Translations under genes and position numbers: made by a program
The notes under the pieces: generated by a model
What the model was told of the DNA's origin: nothing
What the model saw: only the letters and a program-made list of their open reading frames with translations
Databases searched by the model: none
In this document: positions 16,657 to 24,633 of the stretch, piece after piece
How positions within the stretch are numbered: the stretch's first letter is position 1
Layout: each line of letters begins with the position of its first letter
Assembly: GCA_015233405.1 (NCBI GenBank)
Contig: JADFXT010000017.1
Coordinates: forward strand, 1 to 47,406
Reading direction: 5' to 3'
DNA from: Candidatus Omnitrophota bacterium
Lineage (GTDB): Bacteria > Omnitrophota > Gorgyraeia > Zapsychrales > Zapsychraceae
DNA length: 47,406 nt

Positions 16657-18477
16657 ATGCTCAAGACATTACAAAAAATATGGCTCTTATTGAACATCGG
16701 AGAGAATAAGAAATTGTACGGATTGATCGTGGCCATTTTCTTGATGGGATTCCTGGATATGCTGGGAGTGGCTTCCATATTTCCATTTTTGAGCGTTATT
16801 TCTAACCCGGCGCTGATCCAGACAAACAGTAAGTTAAAATGGATATATGATCGATTCGGCTTTCCTAATAAAGAAAGTTTCCTAGTGGCTCTGGGGATTT
16901 CTTCATTCGTTATTTTGGTGCTCTGTACTACTTTTCGCGCTTTGACAACAAAGGCTGTGATGCTTTTTTCTTGGAAGAAGTATTTTATTATATCTAAGAG
17001 GTTATTAGCGCAATATATTCATGAGCCTTATGTTTTTTTTCTCGATCGAAACAGCTCGGAATTGGTCACCTATCTAATGTCTGAAGTGGGGAACGTGGCT
17101 AAAGGTGTGCTGATACCTGTTCTGCAGGTCTTCGCGAGAATTATCTTAACAATATTTATCCTGGCGGTATTGTTTACGGTTAATTCATCCGCAGCGATCT
17201 TAGTTATTGGGGCTATTGGCGGAGCATACACACTTATTTATATATTTGTCAGGCATAAACTTGCGGAAATAGGAAAAGGCGCGCTGAGAACCAGTAAAAA
17301 AATGTATAAAGCTTTGTATGAAGCCTTCGGCGGGATCAAGGATATTAAGTTAATGGGGAAAGAATCGTTATTTATTGATAAATATGCTGTCCCGGCCAAG
17401 GAAATGATCGCATTTCAGTCTGAAAGATTCCTGATCGGGCAATTGCCGCAATATGCTTTTGAGGCCATGGCCTTTGGCGGCATGTTGTTGATAACGATCT
17501 TTGTCGCTGTAGTGAAAAAGGACCAACAGCAGGTGGTTCCTTTGGTGGGGCTATATGCTTTGGCGGCGTATCGTCTTATGCCGGCCTTACAGCAAGTTTA
17601 TCAGGATTTAACCAACATTCGTTCTTTTTTGCCTTCGTTAGAAATAATTTACAAGGATTTTATGGAATCTTCTGCTGACTATGAGAAAAGGCAGCAGCCT
17701 TCCCATCAGATTTTGCCTTTTTATCACGAAGTTCAGTTCCGGGATCTAACTTATCAATATCCTAGAGCGCAAGATCCAGTTATAGAGAACTTTAATCTTG
17801 TTGTTAAAGCAAATATGACGGTTGGTTTTGTCGGAGGATCCGGGGCCGGCAAGACGACGCTTATTGATGTCCTTTTGGGTTTGCTGCGTCCTCAGCAAGG
17901 AGCGATGGTCGTGGATGGGGTTATTATCACTGAAGAAAACCTGCGATCTTGGCAAAAGAATATCGGTTATGTCCCCCAGCATATTTACCTCTCGGATGAC
18001 ACCGTGACGAGGAACATTGCTTTTGGCGTGCCGGATAATGAGATCGACCATCAAGCGGTGGATCTTGCGGCGCAGTTGGCCAACATCCATGACTTTGTGG
18101 TCAAAGAACTCCCTCAAGGGTATGACACAGAGGTTGGGGAAAGGGGCATTCGTTTAAGCGGCGGCCAAAGACAGCGCATCGGCATCGCCCGGGCTGTATA
18201 TCACAACCCCTGCGTATTGGTCTTTGATGAAGCGACAAGCGCTTTGGATGGCATTACAGAGGATGTTATTTTGGAATCTATCCATCGTCTGTCCCATAAA
18301 AAGACGATCATAATTGTTGCTCATCGATTAACGACGGTCAAAGAATGTGATGTGATTTATATGCTGGAACGCGGGAAAATCATCGGGCAAGGGACTTATG
18401 AAGAGCTTCTTGAGAAAAATCAGCAGTTTCGGAAAATGGCCAAAGTCAACTCTCAACAACATCAAGCAAAGGAATAA
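16657..18477 (+). CDS. pglK: PglK-like ABC transporter (lipid-linked oligosaccharide flippase)
   Basis: A 606-residue fused permease-ATPase. About six membrane helices lie in residues 20-330. The ATPase follows, with Walker A GGSGAGKTT near 393-401, signature LSGGQRQR near 500-507 and Walker B VLVFDEATSALD near 519-530. The permease segments MGFLDMLGVASIFPFL, GGIKDIKLMGKE and AYRLMPALQQVYQDL resemble PglK, the flippase for undecaprenyl-linked heptasaccharide in Campylobacter, more than MsbA. It would flip the glycan built by this locus across the inner membrane. It acts as a homodimer if like PglK. No Wzx was seen in the window. Confidence 0.87.
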   Translation: MLKTLQKIWLLLNIGENKKLYGLIVAIFLMGFLDMLGVASIFPFLSVISNPALIQTNSKLKWIYDRFGFPNKESFLVALGISSFVILVLCTTFRALTTKAVMLFSWKKYFIISKRLLAQYIHEPYVFFLDRNSSELVTYLMSEVGNVAKGVLIPVLQVFARIILTIFILAVLFTVNSSAAILVIGAIGGAYTLIYIFVRHKLAEIGKGALRTSKKMYKALYEAFGGIKDIKLMGKESLFIDKYAVPAKEMIAFQSERFLIGQLPQYAFEAMAFGGMLLITIFVAVVKKDQQQVVPLVGLYALAAYRLMPALQQVYQDLTNIRSFLPSLEIIYKDFMESSADYEKRQQPSHQILPFYHEVQFRDLTYQYPRAQDPVIENFNLVVKANMTVGFVGGSGAGKTTLIDVLLGLLRPQQGAMVVDGVIITEENLRSWQKNIGYVPQHIYLSDDTVTRNIAFGVPDNEIDHQAVDLAAQLANIHDFVVKELPQGYDTEVGERGIRLSGGQRQRIGIARAVYHNPCVLVFDEATSALDGITEDVILESIHRLSHKKTIIIVAHRLTTVKECDVIYMLERGKIIGQGTYEELLEKNQQFRKMAKVNSQQHQAKE

Positions 18478-18480
18478 CGT

Positions 18481-19530
18481 ATGTTAAATGGCAAGAATAT
18501 TCTCATCACCGGTGGCACGGGGTCATTTGGGAAAAAAATGGTTCAGATCGTTTTGACGCAATATAAGCCGAAGAAATTGGTAATTTTCAGCCGGGATGAG
18601 CTTAAACAATTTGAGATGGCTCAAAAATGGAATCCTGCTGAGTACCTGTGTCTGGAATATGTCCTAGGCGATGTGAGGGACAAGGACCGGCTGATGGGGG
18701 TTTTTGAAGGAATGGATTATATTATTCACGCGGCAGCGCTCAAACAAGTGCCGGCGGCAGAGCGCAATCCGGAGGAATATATCAAGACCAATGTCATCGG
18801 CGCGATGAATATCATTGACGCGGCTTTGCATAATAAAGTTCAGAAAGTTGTCGCGCTGTCGACGGATAAAGCTTGCAATCCGATCAACCTTTACGGCGCG
18901 ACAAAATTATGCTCGGATAAGCTGTTTGTGGCTGAGAATAACGGGAATGAATCCAACCCTAATCGTACCAAATTTGCCGTGGTCCGTTATGGCAACGTTT
19001 TAGGGAGCCGGGGTTCGGTCATTCCATTCTTTAAAGAACGCGCCAAGACAGGCGTTTTGCCGATCACGGACGCGAACATGACAAGGTTTTGGATCACGCT
19101 TGATCAGGCCGTCTATTTTGTTTTGATGGCGCTCGAGCGTTCCAAGGGCGGGGAGATATTTATCCCGCGGATACCGTCAATGAAAATCACGGACCTGGCC
19201 AAAGCCATTGCGCCGAAATGTAAACTGGAGGTTGTCGGTATTCGTCCGGGAGAGAAGGTCAACGAAACGCTCTTGAGCGAAGATGAGGCGCGTAATGCGG
19301 TGTTGTTTAAGGAGTGTTTTATCGTGCAACCAAATGCTGCCATGCGTACACAGTTGACATCGGGAAAAGGGAAAGAAAAAGGAAAATTGTGCCCAGAGGA
19401 TTTTCGTTACACATCGGATAGCAATGATCAATGGATGACGGTCGCGGAACTTAAAGTTTTGGTTGATAAGATCGCCGACGATTATTCCATTGAGCTATCT
19501 CGTTGGGCTATGAAAGACGTGCCGGAGTAA
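18481..19530 (+). CDS. pseB: UDP-N-acetylglucosamine 4,6-dehydratase (inverting), PseB
   Basis: A 349-residue SDR that removes water from UDP-GlcNAc and inverts C5, the first step of pseudaminic acid synthesis. It has GGTGSFG (11-17), the TDK triad (128-130), and catalytic Tyr138 and Lys142 in LYGATK. HAAALKQVPAAERNP (83-97) and the long MTRFWITL segment are classical PseB/FlaA1 marks. AAGGA lies upstream of ATG 18481. It is followed immediately by the PseC-type transaminase fusion. The gene is visibly more GC-rich than the flippase before it. The same activity also serves FucNAc-type pathways, so the final product depends on partners. Confidence 0.93.
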   Translation: MLNGKNILITGGTGSFGKKMVQIVLTQYKPKKLVIFSRDELKQFEMAQKWNPAEYLCLEYVLGDVRDKDRLMGVFEGMDYIIHAAALKQVPAAERNPEEYIKTNVIGAMNIIDAALHNKVQKVVALSTDKACNPINLYGATKLCSDKLFVAENNGNESNPNRTKFAVVRYGNVLGSRGSVIPFFKERAKTGVLPITDANMTRFWITLDQAVYFVLMALERSKGGEIFIPRIPSMKITDLAKAIAPKCKLEVVGIRPGEKVNETLLSEDEARNAVLFKECFIVQPNAAMRTQLTSGKGKEKGKLCPEDFRYTSDSNDQWMTVAELKVLVDKIADDYSIELSRWAMKDVPE

Positions 19531-19534
19531 ATTG

Positions 19535-21706
19535 ATGAAAAAAAAGAAACTGCTTATCACTGGAATCAGCGGTCTTTTGGGTAGTAACTTAGCCTATGTC
19601 CTAAAGAACCGTTATGAGATCTTGGGCTGGTATCATGACCATCCTATATCGGTTGTAGGTGTTTCTGTCCGCCGGGTCAATGTCCTTGATAAGAACCTTC
19701 TTAAGACGTCATTGGTGGAATTTCAGCCTGACATTATCATCCATTGTGCAGCGCAGGCCAATGTGGATGCTTGTGAGGAAAACCCTCGATTAGCAGAATC
19801 GTTGAATGTTCAAGGGACAAAAAACCTTATCGAAAGTGTCGCCTCTTTGCCGATAAAGGTGATACATATTTCAACGGATTTAGTCTATAGCGGAAAGAAG
19901 GGGCGTTATAAGGAAACGGACGCTCTTCAGCCTGTGAATTATTACGGTAAGACAAAAGTAAGCGCTGAAATTATCGTTTCCAAATTTCCCAGAAGTGTTA
20001 TTTTGCGCACAAATTTCTTTGGTTGGAATGTTCGGGAGGATAAACATAGTTTGGCAGAATGGGCTATTGAAGAAATAAGCCATCATCGCCCGATATTAGG
20101 TTTTAAGGACGTTTATTTTTCATCCCTTTATACGTTCGATCTGGCAGAGATCGTTCATAAAATTATTGCACGGGATCTTCAAGGTGTTTTTAATTGCGGA
20201 AGTTCTACGGCTGTTTCCAAATACAATTTTGTAAAGGCTATTGCCCGGAAAACGGGGCTGGCCACCCTTTATATTAAGCCCGTTTTCGTAGACGCTGTTG
20301 GTCTGCCAGCCAAGCGAGGCAAAAATTTATCGCTTAATGTCGCGAAGCTTTCTAAAGGGTTGGGGCTGAAATTGCCAACCATCGAAGAAACGATGAACCG
20401 TTTTATTAAAGATTACAAGAGAAGAGTTTACGACCAGGTACGGTCATGGCAGGCAAAAGTTTATTATCCCACTATGGAAACTATTCCTTATGGACGGCAA
20501 AATTTGGATGAAGATGACATTGAAGCGGTTGTTGCAGTCATGAAAACGGGGAATCTTACCCAAGGACCAAAGATCCCTGAGTTTGAGAACGCTTTATGCC
20601 AGGTTACGGATGCGTCTTTTGCCGTAGCCGTGAATTCAGCGACTTCAGGGCTTCATATCGCCTGTTTATCCGCCGGCGTTGGCCCGGGGGACGAGGTCAT
20701 TACATCTGCCAATACGTTTGTCGCGTCGGCCAATTGCGCTGTTTATTGCGGAGGAAAACCTGTGTTCGCCGATATCGATCCCAGGACTTACAATATTTCC
20801 CCCGAAGAAGTTGAACGGAAGATAAGCCCGCGGACCAAAGCGGTCATCCCGGTTCATTTTGCCGGGCAGAGTTGTGATATGGAAACTATCAAGGAAATTG
20901 TCAATCGGGCGGAGAAGAAATTCGGCCACAAGATTTTTATTATTGAAGATGCCAGCCACGCGTTGGGTTCGAAATTTAAAGATACAAAAGTCGGTTCCTG
21001 CGCTTATTCAGATATGGTGGTATTAAGTTTTCATCCCGTTAAGCATATTACCACAGGGGAAGGCGGGGCTGTTTTAACAAAGGATAAGGGCCTCTTGAGG
21101 AAATTACAATTCCTTCGCTCACATGGTATCACGAGTACTTCGGAAGAATTCGAATATGAGGAGAATGCTTTTGATCCGCTCTTGAAAGGGGAGAAATCTC
21201 CGCAGCAACGGTATTGGTATTATGAACAACAACATCTAGGATTTAATTATCGGATCACCGACCTGCAGTGCGCCTTAGGGTGTTCACAAATTAAAAAACT
21301 AGACGCCTTTCGTAAACGCCGTAAAGAAATCGTTGATTTTTATAATACCGCATTCAAGAACATACAGCACATTGTCACTCCCTATGCGGCGGATGATTGC
21401 GACACCAATTTCCATCTCTATGTTCTTTTGTTTGACTTTGAAAAGATCGGTTTAACCCGTGCGCAGATGATGCAGCATTTAAGGGATAATAAAATTTATA
21501 CCCAGGTTCACTATATTCCCGTTTATACTCAGCCATTTTATAGAAATACTTTTGGGAGCCGTTGGGGGGATTGTGTCGAGATGGAACGTTATTATAAGAA
21601 ATGTTTATCTATCCCCTTATATCCGGCAATGACTGAGTCTGATGTCCAAACGGTTTTCCGCGCTATTCAAACGATTATGGGCTCCCCAAGGGGCGTGAAA
21701 GTATAG
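19535..21706 (+). CDS. Fusion of RmlD-like reductase and PseC-type aminotransferase
   Basis: A 723-residue two-domain enzyme. Residues 1-300 are an RmlD-like SDR (GISGLLG at 10-16, STDLVYSGKKG, YYGKTK). From about residue 310 a complete PseC-type DegT aminotransferase begins (IPYGRQNLDEDDIEAV, NSATSGLH, GDEVITSANTF, IIEDASHALGS, Schiff-base Lys503 in FHPVKHITTGEGG). PseC aminates C4 of the PseB product. The SDR half could reduce the same 4-keto sugar or modify the product. ATG 19535 is preferred to TTG 19532; GGAG lies about eight bases upstream. PseC and RmlD are normally separate proteins of about 380 and 290 residues; there is no stop or frameshift between them here. Confidence 0.92.
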   Translation: MKKKKLLITGISGLLGSNLAYVLKNRYEILGWYHDHPISVVGVSVRRVNVLDKNLLKTSLVEFQPDIIIHCAAQANVDACEENPRLAESLNVQGTKNLIESVASLPIKVIHISTDLVYSGKKGRYKETDALQPVNYYGKTKVSAEIIVSKFPRSVILRTNFFGWNVREDKHSLAEWAIEEISHHRPILGFKDVYFSSLYTFDLAEIVHKIIARDLQGVFNCGSSTAVSKYNFVKAIARKTGLATLYIKPVFVDAVGLPAKRGKNLSLNVAKLSKGLGLKLPTIEETMNRFIKDYKRRVYDQVRSWQAKVYYPTMETIPYGRQNLDEDDIEAVVAVMKTGNLTQGPKIPEFENALCQVTDASFAVAVNSATSGLHIACLSAGVGPGDEVITSANTFVASANCAVYCGGKPVFADIDPRTYNISPEEVERKISPRTKAVIPVHFAGQSCDMETIKEIVNRAEKKFGHKIFIIEDASHALGSKFKDTKVGSCAYSDMVVLSFHPVKHITTGEGGAVLTKDKGLLRKLQFLRSHGITSTSEEFEYEENAFDPLLKGEKSPQQRYWYYEQQHLGFNYRITDLQCALGCSQIKKLDAFRKRRKEIVDFYNTAFKNIQHIVTPYAADDCDTNFHLYVLLFDFEKIGLTRAQMMQHLRDNKIYTQVHYIPVYTQPFYRNTFGSRWGDCVEMERYYKKCLSIPLYPAMTESDVQTVFRAIQTIMGSPRGVKV

Positions 21707-21709
21707 ATA

Positions 21710-21769
21710 ATGTTCATGAAAAGAAAAGTGTCCCTTATAATTGCCATGAAGGAGGTCTCTCGGGAATGA
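21710..21769 (+). CDS. Small 19-codon open frame ending on the next start (remnant or leader)
   Basis: In the gap after the fusion gene, ATG 21710 opens 19 codons (MFMKRKVSLIIAMKEVSRE) whose TGA overlaps the ATG of the E2-like gene (ATGA). The KVSLII segment looks like the first strand of a GT2 glycosyltransferase, so this may be the leftover start of one. It could equally be a chance frame or a coupling leader. No ribosome site is obvious before it. Confidence 0.25.
   Translation: MFMKRKVSLIIAMKEVSRE
21749..21756 (+). promoter_or_regulatory. Strong ribosome binding site of the E2-like gene
   Basis: AAGGAGGT, a near-complete anti-16S match, lies nine bases before ATG 21766. It is one of the two strongest sites I noticed and suggests the E2-like gene is well translated independently of upstream genes. 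Confidence 0.7.
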
Positions 21770-22938
21770 TTCAGAAAATCTTTATTCCCCAAGTGAATGT
21801 GAATGACCAAAGCGCTACCGTTGTGCGCTGGTATGTCGCTGAATCGTCGTTCGTAAACAAAGGGGAAGCCCTTTGTTTGATCGAAACGCAGAAAGCCGCA
21901 AGTGACATTTACGCCGATAAGAGTGGATATCTGAGGATTGTTTGCCCTGAGGGGCGAGAGGTCTCCACGGGAATGGTTATTGGGTATGTTTCGGATTCTT
22001 TAGAAGAAGTTCTTTTAGAGGAAAATGACGGTTCGTTGAAAAACTCTCAGAATAACCTCGCGAGTGGCCGCAGGGCGACAGTAAAAGCGCAATTGCTGGC
22101 GAAGAAGTTTAACATTGATTTAGCTGATGTCCCTGCAGACGGAGTGGTCAAAGAGAGCGATGTATATCTGTTTTTGGAGAAAAAAGGAAGCACGCGGGAG
22201 ACCTGTTCTTCCCAAGAGGGGACGGCGATGCCCGCCGGGGTCGAACAGGACTTGATCGGGAGCGTCGAGCCGTTGTCCTCGATCCAAAAGAAAGTCTGCT
22301 CTGCGGTAGAAGAGTCCTTACGCCGGAATGTGGGAAGTTACATTTCCGTCGAAGTCCGGGTGGACAAAGTCTTAGCGGTCATCAAAGAATATGTTTCTTT
22401 AAAAAGGAAAATGGTTCGCCTCAATGACGTTATTATTAAAGCGGCCGGACTGGCTCTCAAGAAATTTCCCCTGATGAACGCGTTTTATTGGAAGGGACAG
22501 ATCGCGCGTTATCGGTCCATCAATATCGGCATCATCATGGATTATCAAGGAAGTTTGGTGGCGCCTGTCATCAAGGATGTCTCTGAAAAGACCGTTGAGC
22601 AGATTGCCGTCGAATCGGGGCTTTTGCAGATGAAGGCTTTAAAGAACCAGTTCGTTCCTGAGGATTTTGCCGGAGGGACTTTTACGGTTACAAATTTAAG
22701 CGGGTTGGGCGTCAAACATTTTATGCCGATCATCTACGGGTATCAGTCATCCATATTAGGGGTTTCCGCGGAGCACTTGTCTTGCGTGGAAGACGGCCCT
22801 TCGACCCCGCGGATGGGGCGCGTTATCAATTTAGAAATGACCTATGACCATCGACTTGTCAATGGTATTCAGGCAGCGGTTTTCTTAAAGGAAATCAAGA
22901 GTTTTATTGAAACCGCCGAGATTGAGAAAGAAGTTTGA
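21766..22938 (+). CDS. 2-oxoacid dehydrogenase E2-like acyltransferase (lipoyl, subunit-binding and catalytic domains)
   Basis: A 390-residue protein with complete E2 order: a lipoyl domain (1-77, lipoyl Lys43 in IETQKAASDI), a peripheral subunit-binding domain (about 100-138) and a catalytic CAT-like domain (165-385, TFTVTNLSGLGV, YQSSILGV). E2 normally moves an acyl group from lipoyl-lysine to CoA. The active-site motif DHRxxDG reads DHRLVNG (361-367): His362 is present but the usual Asp is Asn366. No E1 or E3 gene is adjacent; E1 genes lie at 29048-30985. An acyl carrier protein starts three bases downstream, so transfer to ACP rather than CoA is a serious option (inference). Location cytosolic. 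Confidence 0.9.
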   Translation: MIQKIFIPQVNVNDQSATVVRWYVAESSFVNKGEALCLIETQKAASDIYADKSGYLRIVCPEGREVSTGMVIGYVSDSLEEVLLEENDGSLKNSQNNLASGRRATVKAQLLAKKFNIDLADVPADGVVKESDVYLFLEKKGSTRETCSSQEGTAMPAGVEQDLIGSVEPLSSIQKKVCSAVEESLRRNVGSYISVEVRVDKVLAVIKEYVSLKRKMVRLNDVIIKAAGLALKKFPLMNAFYWKGQIARYRSINIGIIMDYQGSLVAPVIKDVSEKTVEQIAVESGLLQMKALKNQFVPEDFAGGTFTVTNLSGLGVKHFMPIIYGYQSSILGVSAEHLSCVEDGPSTPRMGRVINLEMTYDHRLVNGIQAAVFLKEIKSFIETAEIEKEV

Positions 22939-22941
22939 GTT

Positions 22942-23181
22942 ATGGATGATGTTCTACGACTGATTTTCAAAGAAGCTTTGGCGTTGACCGATATTGATGC
23001 CCAGCAGATCCGGGAAGATTCGTCGATCGTCACAGTCAAAGGATGGGATTCTTTGGGGCATTTAAGATTGATCGCGGCTCTTGAGAAAACATACGGCATC
23101 ACCATTGACCCTTTGGAGGCCATAGATCTGGTCGATGTGACGGCGATCCAAAATCTGGTGTCGAAGAAGAAATCTCTTTAA
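22942..23181 (+). CDS. Acyl carrier protein
   Basis: A 79-residue acidic helical protein with the phosphopantetheine attachment site at Ser37 in GWDSLGHLRLI. Residues 20-33 and 50-75 match ACP helices I, III and IV. It is not flanked by fatty acid synthesis genes, so it is a specialised ACP. Position between the E2-like enzyme and a GNAT acyltransferase suggests it carries an acyl group to an amino sugar. A phosphopantetheinyl transferase is not in the window and must act from elsewhere. Confidence 0.93.
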   Translation: MDDVLRLIFKEALALTDIDAQQIREDSSIVTVKGWDSLGHLRLIAALEKTYGITIDPLEAIDLVDVTAIQNLVSKKKSL

Positions 23182-23192
23182 GGAGCGAATGG

Positions 23193-23738
23193 ATGGAAGT
23201 CCCTTTTTTGGTAGGCGAGAGGTATTATTTACGTAAATTGACCGAAGAGGACATCAACGATCGATATTTGTCCTGGATGCAGGATCCTACGGTCACGGAA
23301 TTCTTGGCGCCTATTCATCAGCCCCATACTATTGAGAGTCTTAAAGAGTATTGGCGTCTGAACCAGCGCAGTAACACATATTTTTTGGCAATCATAGATC
23401 GAGAGACTGATACTCATATTGGGAATGTCCGGCTGGACATTTATGATTCCGAGAAGCGTTTTGCCGAGCTTGGAATGCTTGTCGGAGAAAAAGCATTCTG
23501 GGGAAAGTCCTGTATGTATGATGTGTATGGGATGTTGATCGAATATGGGTTCGTTCAGCTAAAACTTAAAGGGATAACTGTCGGAGCGGAGAGTTCGCAT
23601 ATCGCGTCTATCATTACTTTTAAGAAATTGGGATTCAAGCTGCAGACAAAGCTAGAGAACCATTATCAGAAAAACGGGAAATCCGTGGACGTTTTTAGAT
23701 TTATTCTAGAAGCGAACGATTATTCTAAGTGTGGCTAA
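23193..23738 (+). CDS. GNAT-family N-acyltransferase
   Basis: A 181-residue RimJ/RimL-like GNAT. The opening RYYLRKLTEEDIND and SWMQDPTVTEFL are typical of this subgroup; the acyl-donor pyrophosphate loop lies near GEKAFWGKSCM (about 97-107); the final GFKLQTKLENHYQKNGKSVDVFRF strand closes the fold. Family members acylate amino groups of proteins, sugars or antibiotics. AGGAG at 23181-23185 precedes ATG 23193. Next to the ACP, it may use acyl-ACP as donor to acylate an amino sugar; some GNATs are known to accept acyl-ACP. It could also serve as the PseH step. Confidence 0.87.
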   Translation: MEVPFLVGERYYLRKLTEEDINDRYLSWMQDPTVTEFLAPIHQPHTIESLKEYWRLNQRSNTYFLAIIDRETDTHIGNVRLDIYDSEKRFAELGMLVGEKAFWGKSCMYDVYGMLIEYGFVQLKLKGITVGAESSHIASIITFKKLGFKLQTKLENHYQKNGKSVDVFRFILEANDYSKCG

Positions 23739-23745
23739 GGAAAGA

Positions 23746-24633
23746 ATGTCTCAACAGGGTGCAGTCGCAAAATTGGGGATCGGGACGGCCCAATTTGGCA
23801 TGCCTTACGGCATTGCTAATGTCCGTGGCCGCATTCCCTCGCCGGAAGTCAGGGATATCCTTGCGTTTGCGGCAGAAAACGGCATACGCCTGCTTGATAC
23901 CGCCAGTGTCTACGGCGAAAGCGAATCCGTGATAGGTGACATTTTGGGGACGGGGCAGGATGCTTTTGATATCGTTTCCAAGTTCGGTTTGGGGGAGGTC
24001 CCTGTTTCGGACGTGCCCAGTCTTCTGGCGGGATCTTTCCTTCGGTTGAAAACAAATTATCTTTACGGATACTTGATACATCAGTATTCAGACTTTACGA
24101 TGAATCCCTTGGTATGGAACGTTTTAAAGGATTTAAAAGACAAGGGCCAAGTCGGGAAGATCGGGTTTTCTTTATATCGAACAGAGGAGTTGGACTTCCT
24201 CATGGAGAAAAAGATCCTTCCCGATATTTTACAAGTTCCCTATAGCATCTTTGACAGAAGGTTTGAACCGTATTTTTTGCGGTTAAAGGATCTGGGCGTG
24301 GAAGTGCACGTCCGGTCGATCTTTTTACAGGGATTAATTTATCTGTCATCGGGCAAGCTGCCTCCTTATTTGAAGAATGTGGAAGCATCCTTAAACAAAC
24401 TGGGAGAAATCGCCGCCGGTAATAGTTTGACGACGGGTGCGATTTGTCTAAATTATGTTCTTGGAAATCATTTTGTTGACAATGCTGTCATCGGCGTTGA
24501 TGGATTGGTTCAGCTTAAAGAAAACATCGCTAATATTCGGCATATGGATCAGGTTTGCTTTCTAAACAAAGAGCTCGCGGAAGTCGAGATCCGCGACGAA
24601 AATATTTTATTGCCATATAAATGGGAGAAATGA
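23746..24633 (+). CDS. Aldo/keto reductase
   Basis: A 295-residue TIM-barrel oxidoreductase with the full AKR tetrad: Asp51, Tyr56, Lys79 and His112 (LLDTASVYGESE, IVSKFG, YLIHQYSD). It would reduce or oxidise a carbonyl on a sugar or ulosonic acid with NAD(P)H. GTG 23731 is in frame upstream, but it lies inside the previous gene without a ribosome site; ATG 23746 follows AAGGA. It overlaps the class III aminotransferase by four bases. An aldehyde or ketone made here could feed that aminotransferase, as the two are adjacent and coupled. Confidence 0.9.
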   Translation: MSQQGAVAKLGIGTAQFGMPYGIANVRGRIPSPEVRDILAFAAENGIRLLDTASVYGESESVIGDILGTGQDAFDIVSKFGLGEVPVSDVPSLLAGSFLRLKTNYLYGYLIHQYSDFTMNPLVWNVLKDLKDKGQVGKIGFSLYRTEELDFLMEKKILPDILQVPYSIFDRRFEPYFLRLKDLGVEVHVRSIFLQGLIYLSSGKLPPYLKNVEASLNKLGEIAAGNSLTTGAICLNYVLGNHFVDNAVIGVDGLVQLKENIANIRHMDQVCFLNKELAEVEIRDENILLPYKWEK

